A stretch of DNA of 64,000 nucleotides. Origin: Chloroflexota bacterium (GTDB taxonomy: Bacteria; Chloroflexota; Dormibacteria; Dormibacterales; Dormibacteraceae). A model generated the notes under the pieces. The model was not told the origin of the DNA and searched no databases. It saw nothing but the letters and a program-made list of their open reading frames with translations. Of the stretch, positions 7,796-17,337 are shown piece by piece. The stretch is from the NCBI GenBank assembly GCA_005880915.1, contig VBIW01000044.1, positions 1 through 64,000 of the forward strand, in the 5' to 3' direction. Made by a program: the position numbers and the translations under genes. Within the stretch, counting starts at the first letter, position 1; each line of letters begins with the position of its first letter.

Positions 7796-10084
7796 ATGGC
7801 CAAGCCCGCCCGCCGTGTTGGCAACCTCCCCGCCGAAGCGACCAGCTTCATCGGCCGCCGGCGCGAGCTGGCCGAGCTGCGCAAGAAGCTGTCATCGGCG
7901 CGGGTGGTGAGCCTGGTGGGGCCCGGAGGCGTGGGCAAGACCCGTCTCGCCATTCGCGCGGCCACCGACCTGTCACGCGGGTTCCGGAATGGCGCTTGGC
8001 TCGTCGAGCTGGCCGAGGTGCAGGACCCGGCATTGGTCGGCAACGCGGTGATGGCGGCGCTTGACCTGCGCGACCAGGCCGCGACCGAGCCGTTCGCCTT
8101 GCTGCGTGCCTACCTCGCCGACAAGGAGCTGCTGCTGCTGCTGGACAACTGCGAGCACCTCCTGGCGGCGGTGGGCGATCTCGTCAACGAGGTGGTCAAG
8201 GCGGCGCCCGGCGCACGGGTGATGGCGACGAGCCGCGAGCCGCTCGATGTACCGGGAGAGCACGTCCTCCCGATCCCCCCTCTGGAGCTGCCCGCCTCAG
8301 ATGGCGCCAGCCTGGAGCAGAACGAGTCGGTGGCGCTCTTCGTCGAGCGGGCAGCCGCGGCTTCGGGGACCTTCGAGCTGACCGCGTCGAATCGGTCGGC
8401 GGTAGCCGATGTGTGCCGGCGGCTGGATGGCTTGCCGCTCGCGATCGAGCTAGCGGCAGTTCGGACTCGAGCCCTTTCGGTGGAGCAGATCCTCGAGCGC
8501 CTCAGCGACAGGTTCAGCCTCCTGGTGGGCGGCGGCCGCGCCGCGCTGCCCCGGCATCAGACCCTGCACACCACAATCGAGTGGAGCCACGATCTGCTTT
8601 CGGCCGCCGAGCGGATGTTGCTGCGCAGGCTTTGCGTGTTCGCGGGACGATTCACCCTCGAGGACGTCGAGGGCATCTGCCCTTCTGACGAGCTGCCTAC
8701 CGGCTCGGTGCTCGATTCGCTGTCGTCGCTGGTCGACAGGTCGCTCGTCATCAAAGATGACGTACGCGGCCAGGCCTGCTACCGCCTGCACGAGACGATG
8801 CGTGAGTACGCCGTCCTCAAGCTAAAGGAGGCCGGCGAAGACGAGACCCTCGGCGAACGTGCCACCGAGTACTACGTTCTCAAATGCGGCGCGACCGGAC
8901 CTCCGGGCAGGTATCGGCTGGCCGAGTGGCTCGGGTGGATGGAGCTCGAGATCGATAACGTCCGCGCCATCCTGCGGCACTGTCTGACGCGACGGGATTT
9001 CACGCGCGGCGTTGACCTGGTGGCGTCGCTCGGCTGGTTCTGGATCACGCGCGCCACCACTGAAGGCGTGCGGTGGTTGGAGGAGATGCTCGCGCCGGCC
9101 GAGGGTAACTCGGAGGGCCTGGCATGGGCGTGCTTCCTGCGTGGGTTCCTGGCGGTGCTCCAGAACGACCCGCTGTCCGCTCGACCGTGGCTGGCGCGCG
9201 CCGCAGCAGCCGCCACCGAGCTGGGTGACATGGCGCTGCTGACCCAGTCGTGCGCGATGGGTTCGATCGCGGCGATGTTGGCGGGCGACCGCAGCGCCGC
9301 CGATGCTCTGCATGAGGAGGCGCTGACGGCGCTGGCGGGCGCCGACGACCTGGCGGCCACGACGGCGGTCCTCCAGACACGCGCTTTGAATGGGATGTTC
9401 ACGGGCGAGCTTGACGCGGTCCGACAAGCCTCCACGGAGGGAGTGCGGCTGAGCCGGGAGGCCGGCGATCTATACGTGCTCGAGATCATGCTCATGGAGC
9501 TGGCCTTCTCTCTTCTCATGGCGGGCGACCTCGACGGACCGAGGCCGCTCCACACGGAGGCTCTGCAGATCGCGCGCCAGATCGACGACCGGCTGGTTCA
9601 GTCCTATCTGATAGCCGCGTTCGGCTACTACGCGGCCTTGGCCCGCCATGGGCGTCTGGCGGCCCGGCTGCTGGGCGCGGCGGAGTCGACACGCCTGGGA
9701 GCCGGCGCGGCTGTGATGGCGCCACTGGCGCCGCTGATGGTCGAGACCGAGGAGACCGCGATCGCCCTGCTGGGTCAGGCGAAGTTCGAAGAGGAGCTCG
9801 CCGCGGGGAGGCAAATGGACCGGGAGGCAGCGATCGCGCTGGCGCTGGGTGAGTCAGACCAGGTTGCCAGGCCAACCCGCGCCTCCGTTGAGGGCGCCCT
9901 TGGCGAGCTCGGACAGCGAGAGACCGAGGTCGCTCGGCTCATCGCCGAGGGCCTCAGTAACAGGCAAATCGGCGCGCGCCTGTTCATTTCCGAGCGCACC
10001 GTGGACAGCCACGTCCGCAGCATCCTGAACAAGCTCGGCTTCAACTCCCGGGCCCAGATCGCCGGCTGGATCGCGAAGCGGTGA
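7796..10084 (+). CDS. LuxR-family transcriptional regulator with AAA/NB-ARC ATPase and TPR-like region
   Basis: A 762-residue regulator. I use ATG 7796 (MAKPARRVGNLPAEATSFIG) because family members start just before this TSFIGR motif; the open frame runs 23 codons further upstream. The N-terminal STAND-type ATPase has Walker A GPGGVGKTRLAI near residue 43, Walker B LLLLLDNCEHLL near residue 115, and a LPLAIELAAVRTRAL motif near residue 220. The middle (about 370-650) is helical repeats of TPR type. The C-terminus carries a LuxR HTH (RETEVARLIAEGLSNRQIG, then ISERTVDSHVRSILNKLGF) at about 705-760. Such proteins act as ligand- or partner-gated activators. The target is unknown. Confidence 0.9.
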   Translation: MAKPARRVGNLPAEATSFIGRRRELAELRKKLSSARVVSLVGPGGVGKTRLAIRAATDLSRGFRNGAWLVELAEVQDPALVGNAVMAALDLRDQAATEPFALLRAYLADKELLLLLDNCEHLLAAVGDLVNEVVKAAPGARVMATSREPLDVPGEHVLPIPPLELPASDGASLEQNESVALFVERAAAASGTFELTASNRSAVADVCRRLDGLPLAIELAAVRTRALSVEQILERLSDRFSLLVGGGRAALPRHQTLHTTIEWSHDLLSAAERMLLRRLCVFAGRFTLEDVEGICPSDELPTGSVLDSLSSLVDRSLVIKDDVRGQACYRLHETMREYAVLKLKEAGEDETLGERATEYYVLKCGATGPPGRYRLAEWLGWMELEIDNVRAILRHCLTRRDFTRGVDLVASLGWFWITRATTEGVRWLEEMLAPAEGNSEGLAWACFLRGFLAVLQNDPLSARPWLARAAAAATELGDMALLTQSCAMGSIAAMLAGDRSAADALHEEALTALAGADDLAATTAVLQTRALNGMFTGELDAVRQASTEGVRLSREAGDLYVLEIMLMELAFSLLMAGDLDGPRPLHTEALQIARQIDDRLVQSYLIAAFGYYAALARHGRLAARLLGAAESTRLGAGAAVMAPLAPLMVETEETAIALLGQAKFEEELAAGRQMDREAAIALALGESDQVARPTRASVEGALGELGQRETEVARLIAEGLSNRQIGARLFISERTVDSHVRSILNKLGFNSRAQIAGWIAKR

Positions 10085-10718
10085 AGCTGGCCGCCAGGGA
10101 GCTTGGAATTCCGGACGTGCCATCCAGGCGGTTCAGTTGGACGGCGAACGCATGACTGTTGTCGGACTGACCGGTGAGAGTCACTTCTTGACACGTTTAC
10201 AAGCTAGGCGAGGACTTCGACTGCACGTTGGTCATCGCCCCGAAAGCACATCAGCACAACTTTGGCTGAGGTCAGTTGCCTCGACATCGAGCGCAGAACC
10301 TGGAGGCAGTAGGAGGCCAAAGGAGGCGAATGAACGACCTGAGGTCGACCGCGAGGCGGTCAGGGAGCGATCGACGCCGAGCCGAACGCAGAGGCGGCGC
10401 TTCCACGCATTGGACAACCGAAGCCCATGCAAATACGGCGTGCGGTTGGGACCGCAGGACGACTCTCAGGCGGCTCCAACACCGGCGTAGCCTGCTGGAC
10501 CGCCGTTCAGGCACCCCTCGATCGATCGCCGATCGCTAATCCCCAGCATGCTGCCGTAGCGCGCAGCGTCTTCGGCGACGCCAGCGCGCCCTGACTGTCG
10601 ACACGGGATAACCGCGTCAAATTGGTGGACGATGAGTAACCGACATTCACAAACGAGTCAAGGCAGTACTGATCTACCTGTCTCAGGCGCGCTAGTGTCC
10701 GGAGTCAGACCCGGTCGG
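10085..10718. other. Noncoding stretch, no gene supported
   Basis: About 630 bases after the LuxR gene. Short frames exist here on both strands but have Arg/Ser/Pro-rich shadow-like compositions, no convincing ribosome binding site and no recognisable motif. I see no RNA gene or clear terminator. The stretch ends at a dispersed repeat and tRNA-Thr. Confidence 0.5.
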
Positions 10719-10789
10719 ACGCGTGCGTTTTGCACAACCCGCACGTATGGCAGCGTTATCAAAAGGTGCGTTTCGCGCGAGCCGTACGT
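10719..10789. repeat. Dispersed intergenic repeat, copy B
   Basis: Aligns with copy A at 4687-4754 (shared blocks GCGTGCG, TTTTGCACAACCCGCAC, ATGGCAG, then CGCGAGCCGT). Two direct half-units (GCGTTTTGCACAACCCGCACG and a related unit from 10768) lie about 43 bases apart. The element sits 30 bases beyond the 3' end of tRNA-Thr. Confidence 0.6.
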
Positions 10790-10819
10790 AATCCGCGGGA
10801 AACAAGCCAAAGGGGTCGT

Positions 10820-10895
10820 TGGAGCCCACGCCCGGATTCGAACCGGGGACCTTTTCCTTACCAAGGAAATGCTCTACCGCCTGAGCTACGTGGGC
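10820..10895 (-). tRNA. tRNA-Thr (GGT)
   Basis: Read on the minus strand: the acceptor arm GCCCACG pairs with CGTGGGC. The D-arm is GCTC...GAGC. The anticodon stem-loop is TTTCC-TTGGTAA-GGAAA with anticodon GGT. The T-arm is CCGGTTCGAATCCGG. CCA is encoded at 10820-10822. All arms pair. Confidence 0.95.
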
Positions 10896-10941
10896 GGGGC
10901 TTGCGTCCGATTCTATCTGCTCCATACTCTGGCCCAGACTC

Positions 10942-11319
10942 ATGCCAACCATCGATGAAGTGCTCGCGCGGGCACGGCGCCGGCTCGTGCGGGTCACGCC
11001 CGAGCAGGCCGCCGCGGAGCAATCGCGAGGAGCTCTGCTGGTCGACACGCGCACGCATGAGCAGCGGGCGAGGGACGGCCAGATTCCGGGCGCGCTTGTC
11101 ATCGATCGCACCGTCCTCGAGTGGCGCCTCGACCCAACTTCTGATTCGCGGATTCCGGAAGCGACCGGCCGCGAGGTCCGCGTGATCGTGGTCTGCGCCG
11201 AGGGCTTCTCGTCGAGTCTCGCCGCGGCGTCGCTGCAGGAAATCGGGCTCGTCAACGCCACCGACGTCATCGGCGGGTTCGAGGCCTGGAAGGCAGCCGG
11301 CCTCCCCGTCACGACCTAG
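10942..11319 (+). CDS. Rhodanese-like domain protein
   Basis: A single-domain rhodanese of 125 residues. It shows the substrate-fold motif [20 protein letters not shown] (residues 33-52), the active-site loop [13 protein letters not shown] with the predicted persulfide Cys near residue 94, and the closing [13 protein letters not shown] motif. Rhodaneses move sulfane sulfur or act in sulfur trafficking and detoxification; the physiological partner is unknown. Its TAG stop shares the four bases CTAG (11316-11319) with the stop of the convergent mtrB gene, leaving no space for a terminator. It begins about 46 bases beyond the 5' end of the tRNA-Thr gene, which lies on the other strand. Confidence 0.88.
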   Translation: MPTIDEVLARARRRLVRVTPEQAAAEQSRGALLVDTRTHEQRARDGQIPGALVIDRTVLEWRLDPTSDSRIPEATGREVRVIVVCAEGFSSSLAAASLQEIGLVNATDVIGGFEAWKAAGLPVTT

Positions 11320-11549
11320 AGCCCCGAGGCCACCTTCCCCACGTCGGTCAGGATCTCGGCCTTGCCCCGCACCTTGATCGCCGCGGTCAGCTCTGTGAAC
11401 TGCGCGACCAGCACCTCGCCTGCGTCGAGCCGCTCCGAGTGATGTGAGCGCGTGTCCTTGCCGCGCGTCAGGCCCATGATCACGACGCCGTCCTCCAGCG
11501 CCTTGACCACTATGTAGCGGCTACTGGGCTCTTCGTCCTCGCTCACCAT
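11316..11549 (-). CDS. mtrB: Trp RNA-binding attenuation protein (TRAP)
   Basis: From ATG 11549 the product is 77 residues, close to the 75 of Bacillus TRAP. Characteristic blocks are [38 protein letters not shown] and [15 protein letters not shown] forms an 11-mer ring that, with tryptophan bound between subunits, wraps trp leader RNA carrying spaced GAG/UAG triplets. Of the RNA-contact triad, Lys56 and Arg58 (B. subtilis numbering) are kept (Lys59, Arg61 here) and Lys37 is Arg40. Of the Trp-pocket residues, Thr25, Thr30, Gln47 and Thr49 are kept while Ser53 is Ala56. Its 5' end overlaps the end of dnaE by 29 bases, implying co-translation. A second ATG at 11561 is possible. No trp genes or anti-TRAP are in the window. 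Confidence 0.88.
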   Translation of the reverse strand: MVSEDEEPSSRYIVVKALEDGVVIMGLTRGKDTRSHHSERLDAGEVLVAQFTELTAAIKVRGKAEILTDVGKVASGL

Positions 11550-14500
11550 AACCCCGTCCATTCCCGTTGGATTGCACCTTCGGCCGCACTGTCTCGAGCC
11601 TGGTCGACGCCTCACCTACCAGCTGATCGATCTCGGCCGCGAGCGCCGGACCGCCGAGGACATGATAGCGGTCGGCATTTACGACTACCTCCCGGCTGCC
11701 CACCACCACGTGGAGCACGACCTCGTCGGTCCCCGGGTGCCTCGCCAGCACCGCCTCAAGCTGCTCGGCGAGACCGGCATCACTGCTCGGGATCCGCACG
11801 TGCACGAGCTGACGCCGCGAGACCGGGACACATTCCGGGTCGTCCCACAGCCACGCCATGTCGGCCACGACGGACGCCGTCTCGACCTCGACCTCAATCT
11901 CGGGATCGACGGGCGATGACGCCGCGCCGCTCGCGCGCGTGCTGCCTGCCCGCGCGTCCACCTTGCCCTGCACCACGACGACCCTGTCCGGCTCGAACAG
12001 CAGCCTCGCCTGCTCGAAGACGCGTGGAAACAGGACGATGTCGACCGAGCCGGTCAGGTCTTCGAGAGTCGCGTAAGCCATGATCTGGCCCTTGCGCGTC
12101 ACGACGCGCCGGACCTCTCGGACCAAACCCGCGACCCGAACCTCGGTGTCCTGGAGCGCGCTCGTCACCTCGACCGCCTGGGTGTCGGACAGCTTTGCGA
12201 GCTCGGCCGATATACGGCGCAGAGGATGGTCGCTCAGATACAGACCGAGGAGCTCTTTCTCCAGGCGCAGCTTCTCCTCGCCCGCCATCGGCGCCACGTC
12301 GATGGTCAGGCCGTAATCGTCGGCCGTCACCTCCTCCGAGCCAACCATCTCGAGCAGCGACGTCTGACCCGACTCGCGGTCGCGCCGCGCCCGCTCGGCC
12401 CGGCTCACCGCATGGTCGAGCGCGGCGATCAAGCGAGCCCGCTCACCCAACGAGTCGCAGGCGCCCGATTGGACCAGGGCCTCGAGAACCCTCCGGTTCA
12501 CGTCCTGGATCGCCGACGTGCGCTCGCACAGGTCCTCGAGCGACTTGAACGGCCCGTCCGCGTCGCGCAGCGAGACGATCGATTCCACCGCATGTTGGCC
12601 CACGTTCTTGATGGCGGCAAGGCCGAACTGGATGCGTCCGTCCGCGATCGAGAAGTCGGCGCGCGAACGGTTGATGTCCGGCGCAAGCACGTCGATCCCA
12701 CGCAGCCGGCAGTCGACGATCGCCGTCGCCACACGTTCGGCATTGCCCTCCATGTGGATCAGCAAGGCTGTCATGTACTCGAGCGGATAGTTGGCCTTCA
12801 GATACGCGGTCTGGTATGCGATCACCCCGTACGCCGCTGAATGCGCTCGGTTGAATCCGTACTCGGCGAACTTCGCGATGCCGTCGAACAGCGCCTCGGC
12901 GGTGGACTTCGGGATGCCGCGCTCAACCGTTCCGTCGATGAACTTCGTGCGCAGCTTGGCCATCTTCGCCTTGTCCTTCTTGCCCATCGCGGCCCGGAGG
13001 ATGTCGGCCTCGCTCATCGTGAATCCGGCCAGCTCGCGCGCGGCCATCATCACCTGCTCCTGATAGATCATCACGCCGTACGTCTCACGCAGGATCGGCT
13101 CGAGCCGTTCGTGCATGTACTCGATTGGCTCGCGCCCCTGCTTGCGTGCAATGAACGCCGGAATGTTGACCATAGGGCCGGGGCGGAACAACGCGACCGC
13201 GGCCGAGACGTCACCGAACGACTGCGGACGCATGTCCATGAGCATCCGGCGCATGCCCGCACCTTCGAACTGGAACACTCCGTGCGTGTCCCCGGCGGCG
13301 ATCAGCTCATAGGTCTTGGCGTCGTCGAACGGCACCGACTCGAGGTCGACCTCGATGTCTCGGCGCTCTCGCACGAGCCGCAGACATGTCGCGATGATGT
13401 CGAGGTTCTGCAAGCCGAGGAAGTCGATCTTCAGCAGGCCGATGTCACCGACCGCCTTCATGTCGTACTGCGTGATCACTGCCTCGCTCTTCGGGCCGTA
13501 CTGCAGCGGCGTGTAGCGCACCAGAGGCTCGGGTGCGATCACCACGCCGGCGGCGTGCGTGCTGACGTTTCGGCTCACGTTTTCCAACGCGCGCGCGACG
13601 TCGATCAGCCGCTTCTGATCCTCGTTCGACTCGTACGCCTCGCGAAGGTCCGGCACCTCTTTCATCGCGTCGTCGAGCGACTTCGACCGCCCTTGCCACA
13701 CGGGGATGAGCTTCGCGAGCCGGTCGGTGTCGCGCAGCGGCACCTCGAGCACGCGGCCCACGTCGCGGATTGCGGCTTTCGAGGCCATCGTGGTGAAGGT
13801 GATGATCTGCGCCACGCGGTCGGACCCGTACTTTTCCGACACGTAGCGGATCACCTTCTCGCGTCCCTCGACCGAGAAGTCGCAGTCGATGTCGGGCATC
13901 GACACGCGGTCGATGTTCAGGAAGCGCTCGAAGATCAGGCCGTGCTGGATCGGGTCGAGGTTGGTGATGCCAAGGCAGTACGACACCAGGCTGCCCGCTG
14001 CGCTGCCGCGGCCCGGCCCCACGACGATCCCGTTCTGGCGCGCGAAGTTGTAGAAGTCCCAGACGATCAGGAAGTAGGAGGCATAGCCGGTCTGGCTGAT
14101 GACGAACAGCTCTTGCTCCGCCCTCTCCTTGACCTGGGCGGAGGGACTGCCGAACCGCCACTCCATCCCTTTCGCGACGAGCTGCTTCAGGTACTGGTCC
14201 GGCGTCAACCCGTCTGGCACGTCGAACGGGGGAAGAAGCGTCGCGCCGAGGTTCAGCTTCAGGTCGACCTGGTCTGCCACCTCGAGCGTGCTGGCCAGGG
14301 CCTCGGGTAGATCCCCGAACGTCTCGATCATCTCGGCCGACGTCTTCAGATAGTTCTCCTGGGTCGAGAAGCGCCACCGGTTGGGATCGTTGAACCGCGC
14401 CCCGGTCTGGAGGCACAGCAGTACGTCGTGCGCCTCCGAGTCGTGGCGGTGGACGTAGTGCAGGTCGTTGGTCGCGCACAGGCGCAGCCCGAATTCCTTG

Positions 14501-15093
14501 CCGAAGTGCTCGAGCACCGTGTTGACCTCGACCTGCCGGTCGATGCCGTGGCGTTGGACTTCGAGCAGGAAGCGGTCCTTGCCGAAGATGTCTCGATACG
14601 CGGCGACCGACTCGCGCGCGCCATCGACGTCGCCCTCCACGATGCGGCTCGCGGCCTCACCCTGCAGGCAGCCCGACAGCGCGATCAGACCTTTCGAGTG
14701 TTCGGCCAGGATCTCCTTGTCGATGCGGGGCTTGTAGTACATCCCCTCCATCTGGCCGACCGTGCACAGCCGCATTAGGTTCACGTAGCCCTCGTGGTTG
14801 GCGGCGAGCAGGGTCAGGTGGTTCGGATCGCGGTCGACCCGGCCTTCGCGCAGCAGGCGCGAACGCGGCGCGACATAGACCTCGCAGCCGATGATCGGCT
14901 TGATCCCGGCGTCCTTGCACGCCTTGTAGAAGTGGATCGCCCCGTACATGACGCCGTGGTCGGTGAGGCCGATCGCCGGCATCCCCAGCTCGGCCGCGCG
15001 GGCGACCATGGCGGGGATGCGGCTGGCCCCATCGAGCAGCGAGTACTCGGTGTGGTTGTGGAGGTGGACGAAGGTTTCTGGGGCGTGCGGCAT
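11521..15093 (-). CDS. dnaE: DNA polymerase III subunit alpha
   Basis: The replicative polymerase, 1190 residues from ATG 15093 ([20 protein letters not shown]); the frame is open upstream but the family begins at the PHP domain. The PHP domain (residues 8-280) has its metal-ligand motif [14 protein letters not shown] intact, so it may proofread. The catalytic palm carries the MPDIDCDFS aspartates near residues 397-403 and the [11 protein letters not shown] motif further on. Fingers and the helix-hairpin-helix region follow. An OB fold lies at about 990-1070 ([19 protein letters not shown]), followed by a short C-terminal domain and a Gly/Arg-rich tail. It is the DnaE1 type by length. It is divergent from an aminotransferase over a short symmetric promoter and overlaps mtrB downstream. 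Confidence 0.96.
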   Translation of the reverse strand: MPHAPETFVHLHNHTEYSLLDGASRIPAMVARAAELGMPAIGLTDHGVMYGAIHFYKACKDAGIKPIIGCEVYVAPRSRLLREGRVDRDPNHLTLLAANHEGYVNLMRLCTVGQMEGMYYKPRIDKEILAEHSKGLIALSGCLQGEAASRIVEGDVDGARESVAAYRDIFGKDRFLLEVQRHGIDRQVEVNTVLEHFGKEFGLRLCATNDLHYVHRHDSEAHDVLLCLQTGARFNDPNRWRFSTQENYLKTSAEMIETFGDLPEALASTLEVADQVDLKLNLGATLLPPFDVPDGLTPDQYLKQLVAKGMEWRFGSPSAQVKERAEQELFVISQTGYASYFLIVWDFYNFARQNGIVVGPGRGSAAGSLVSYCLGITNLDPIQHGLIFERFLNIDRVSMPDIDCDFSVEGREKVIRYVSEKYGSDRVAQIITFTTMASKAAIRDVGRVLEVPLRDTDRLAKLIPVWQGRSKSLDDAMKEVPDLREAYESNEDQKRLIDVARALENVSRNVSTHAAGVVIAPEPLVRYTPLQYGPKSEAVITQYDMKAVGDIGLLKIDFLGLQNLDIIATCLRLVRERRDIEVDLESVPFDDAKTYELIAAGDTHGVFQFEGAGMRRMLMDMRPQSFGDVSAAVALFRPGPMVNIPAFIARKQGREPIEYMHERLEPILRETYGVMIYQEQVMMAARELAGFTMSEADILRAAMGKKDKAKMAKLRTKFIDGTVERGIPKSTAEALFDGIAKFAEYGFNRAHSAAYGVIAYQTAYLKANYPLEYMTALLIHMEGNAERVATAIVDCRLRGIDVLAPDINRSRADFSIADGRIQFGLAAIKNVGQHAVESIVSLRDADGPFKSLEDLCERTSAIQDVNRRVLEALVQSGACDSLGERARLIAALDHAVSRAERARRDRESGQTSLLEMVGSEEVTADDYGLTIDVAPMAGEEKLRLEKELLGLYLSDHPLRRISAELAKLSDTQAVEVTSALQDTEVRVAGLVREVRRVVTRKGQIMAYATLEDLTGSVDIVLFPRVFEQARLLFEPDRVVVVQGKVDARAGSTRASGAASSPVDPEIEVEVETASVVADMAWLWDDPECVPVSRRQLVHVRIPSSDAGLAEQLEAVLARHPGTDEVVLHVVVGSREVVVNADRYHVLGGPALAAEIDQLVGEASTRLETVRPKVQSNGNGRGYGERGRRAQ

Positions 15094-15121
15094 CGTTTGG
15101 CTCGGGTTGGCGGTCCCCGCC

Positions 15122-15134
15122 CGATAGTCTATCG
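15122..15134. promoter_or_regulatory. Symmetric divergent promoter element between dnaE and the aminotransferase
   Basis: CGATAGTCTATCG is a perfect 13-base palindrome (odd centre) in the 47-base gap between two divergent starts. It contains a -10-like TAGTCT on the plus strand and TAGACT on the minus strand. The plus-strand start would fall within a few bases of ATG 15141, which lacks a ribosome binding site. It could alternatively be an operator. Confidence 0.45.
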
Positions 15135-15140
15135 ACAGAA

Positions 15141-16310
15141 ATGGCTCGACTGGCGCTGCCTTCGTTGGCTCAGGGACCCGGCGAGATGGCGCATTCAGGG
15201 ATCCGCGAGATCGCCAACGAGGCGCTGCGCACGCCCGGCGCGATCCGGCTCGACGTTGGCCAGCCGGACTTTCCCACTCCACAACACGTCAAAGATGCGG
15301 GTAAGCGGGCGATCGACGAGAACAAGACTTTCTACACGCACACGCAGGGCCTGCTCTCGCTGCGCGAGAAGCTCGTCGCCAAGCTCGCGCGCGTGAATGG
15401 GATCGCCACCACGCCCGACCGTATCGCGTGTGGTCCCGGCGGCGTGGGTGCGATCGCCGCGATGTTCGCGGCCGTGCTCGAGCAAGGTGACGAAGTCCTG
15501 CTGCCGGATCCGGGCTGGCCGAACTACCGCATGATGCTGCCCTGGCTCGGGGCACGCGCCGTCTACTACCCCTGCCCACCGAATGACGGCTTCCAGCCAG
15601 ACCTTCAGGCACTCGCGGCGCTGATCGGGCCACGGACGAAGATCCTGGTCGTCAACAGCCCGAACAATCCGACCGGGGCGGTCTATCCGGCGTCCACTCT
15701 CGCCGCGATGATCGAGCTCGCAAAGCGCCAAAACCTATGGCTGCTCAGCGACGAGTGCTACGACCAGATCCTGCTGGACGGCACATGGACGAGCCCTGCG
15801 AGTCTTGCTCCCGACGACGCGCGGATCGCGACCGTGTTCACGTTCTCCAAGACCTACTCGATGACTGGATGGCGCCTTGGTTATCTGACCGGATCTGCGG
15901 AACTGATCGACACCGCGACCAAGGTGCTCGAGTCCAACTCCTCGTGCGTCTCGACCATCAGCCAGGTCGCTGCTGAAGCCGCGCTGGACGGTCCGCAGGA
16001 CTGCGTGGCCGAGATGGTCGCTGCGTACCGGCGCCGGCGTGACCTGGTCGCCGGAATCCTCCAGGACGCCGAGCTGTTGATCGCAAGGCCAACCGGGGCT
16101 TTTTACATCATGGCCGACGTTTCGCCGGCCGGATTACCGTCCCGCGAGCTCGCGTTCGCGCTCTTGCGTGAACGGGGGGTGAGCTTGGCGCCCGGCTCGG
16201 CTTTCGGTCAGGTTGCCGGGCAGGCGGTCCGGATCAGCCTCGCCAGCTCGGACGCCGATCTCGAGGAGGGAGTTGGCCGGCTGGCTGAATTCGTGCACAG
16301 GGGTAGGTGA
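15141..16310 (+). CDS. PLP-dependent class I/II aminotransferase
   Basis: A 389-residue fold-type I aminotransferase of the aspartate aminotransferase Ib/AlaT-like group. Visible motifs are RLDVGQPDFPTPQHV (N-terminal substrate lid), LLPDPGWPNYRMM, VVNSPNNPTGAVYP with the PLP-ring Asn/Pro stretch, LLSDECYDQ, and TFSKTYSMTGWRLGY with the Schiff-base Lys near residue 237 and the phosphate-binding Arg. The C-terminal VRISLASSD carries the substrate carboxylate Arg. The amino donor and acceptor cannot be fixed from sequence. ATG 15141 has no Shine-Dalgarno sequence and lies about 10 bases after a -10-like element, so the message is probably leaderless. Confidence 0.9.
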   Translation: MARLALPSLAQGPGEMAHSGIREIANEALRTPGAIRLDVGQPDFPTPQHVKDAGKRAIDENKTFYTHTQGLLSLREKLVAKLARVNGIATTPDRIACGPGGVGAIAAMFAAVLEQGDEVLLPDPGWPNYRMMLPWLGARAVYYPCPPNDGFQPDLQALAALIGPRTKILVVNSPNNPTGAVYPASTLAAMIELAKRQNLWLLSDECYDQILLDGTWTSPASLAPDDARIATVFTFSKTYSMTGWRLGYLTGSAELIDTATKVLESNSSCVSTISQVAAEAALDGPQDCVAEMVAAYRRRRDLVAGILQDAELLIARPTGAFYIMADVSPAGLPSRELAFALLRERGVSLAPGSAFGQVAGQAVRISLASSDADLEEGVGRLAEFVHRGR

Positions 16311-16458
16311 TCGGGGGATTTCGTTTATCCTGCCCCAGTTGAACTCGGGCGTAACCGTCCCACTCCACGTTCCGTTTGGCCCGATATGCAGCTGCTGAGG
16401 CCCATCCTGACCATGGTCGCCAGACAGCTTGGCCCAGGCAGGCTGCGGCTCGTCGTGG

Positions 16459-17106
16459 TCAAGTTCGCACAGAGGCTCGACCGCCCCTAACCAGATCGAT
16501 CGCGGCCACGATGGCCCAGATCGCCGCGACCAGGGTGAACAGGAAGCCGAACCCGATCGGGATCAGGACGAGCCCCATTACGCCCGCTCCGATCGCGGAC
16601 CAGCCCGTGACTCGCCGCTCGCCTTCTCGTACAAGCGCCAATCCCAGGAGTAGAAGGGACAACCCGAGCAGGACGATCCCCGTCCAGCCGGCCCAATCGG
16701 TCGCGGCATGCTGCTGCAGTACGAGCACCTTGAACTGTTGCGACATCGGATCGATGCCTTCGTCCACGACCGCAACCAGCGCGTACTGGAGGGAAAGAAA
16801 CCCGACGAATGCCGCGGTCGCAATTGCGGCGAGATACCGCGCGAGGCGCCCCGTCGCGCCAGAGGCTGCAGTCAATGTCATCGACAGGACCGCGATCCCG
16901 ACGAAGAGCAGGACGATAGCGGCGGTCAGCGCGAACGTCGAGAGACTCAGGTCGGATCGCCCGGAGGGACTCGCCAGGTAGACCCATAGGTCGGGAGCGT
17001 TTGGACCTTCCGCCGCATAGAGGGTGATCAGACCCACAACGAACCCGACCGCGCACAGCACGAACGACACGGCCCCGGCCTGACGAAGCCATCGTGGCAA
17101 ACCCAC
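16459..17106 (-). CDS. Multi-pass membrane protein, unknown function
   Basis: A 215-residue protein with about five membrane segments: AVSFVLCAVGFVVGLITLY (12-30), FALTAAIVLLFVGIAVLSM (57-77), YLAAIATAAFVGFLSLQYALV (90-112), WTGIVLLGLSLLLLGLALV (140-160), and a final pair at 165-205 (GAGVMGLVLIPIGFGFLF, VAAIWAIVAAIDLVRGG). A basic loop EGERRVTG separates the last segments. No conserved domain is recognisable. It is convergent with the aminotransferase across about 150 bases in which I see nothing. Just beyond its start lies a GC-rich tandem repeat, so its promoter probably lies within or beyond that repeat. Confidence 0.65.
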   Translation of the reverse strand: MGLPRWLRQAGAVSFVLCAVGFVVGLITLYAAEGPNAPDLWVYLASPSGRSDLSLSTFALTAAIVLLFVGIAVLSMTLTAASGATGRLARYLAAIATAAFVGFLSLQYALVAVVDEGIDPMSQQFKVLVLQQHAATDWAGWTGIVLLGLSLLLLGLALVREGERRVTGWSAIGAGVMGLVLIPIGFGFLFTLVAAIWAIVAAIDLVRGGRASVRT

Positions 17107-17116
17107 CCGTCAGCCC

Positions 17117-17337
17117 CGCTCCTCCCCATTCATGGGGAGATGGCGCTTCCCCACGCAGTGGGGAAGTACCGCCGCTTGCGGCGGGGATGGGGCAGCGCCG
17201 GACGGGGCTGTGCCGAACAAGCTAACTCCGCTCCTCCCATTCATGGGGAGGTGGCTCTTCCACACGCAGTGGGGAAGTACCGCCGCTTGCGGCGGGGATG
17301 GGGCAGCGCCGGAGGGGCTGTGCGGAACAACCTAGCT
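17117..17337. repeat. Two tandem copies of a 111-bp hairpin-rich repeat
   Basis: Units 17117-17227 and 17228-17337 are nearly identical. Each contains CCCATTCATGGG, the perfect hairpin CTTCCCCA-CGCAG-TGGGGAAG (degenerate in unit 2) and CCGCCGC-TT-GCGGCGG. The repeat ends at the last codons of rlmD. It resembles REP/MITE-like palindromic clusters; it has no coding potential. Confidence 0.8.

Noticed and set aside
10137..10490. 117-codon open frame in the 10.1-10.7 kb gap
   Set aside because: Low-complexity Arg/Ser composition, no ribosome binding site, no family; not distinguishable from chance.
12841..14310. 489-codon plus-strand frame inside dnaE
   Set aside because: Antisense of a certain dnaE gene; Arg/His/Val-rich shadow composition, no ribosome binding site, no family features.
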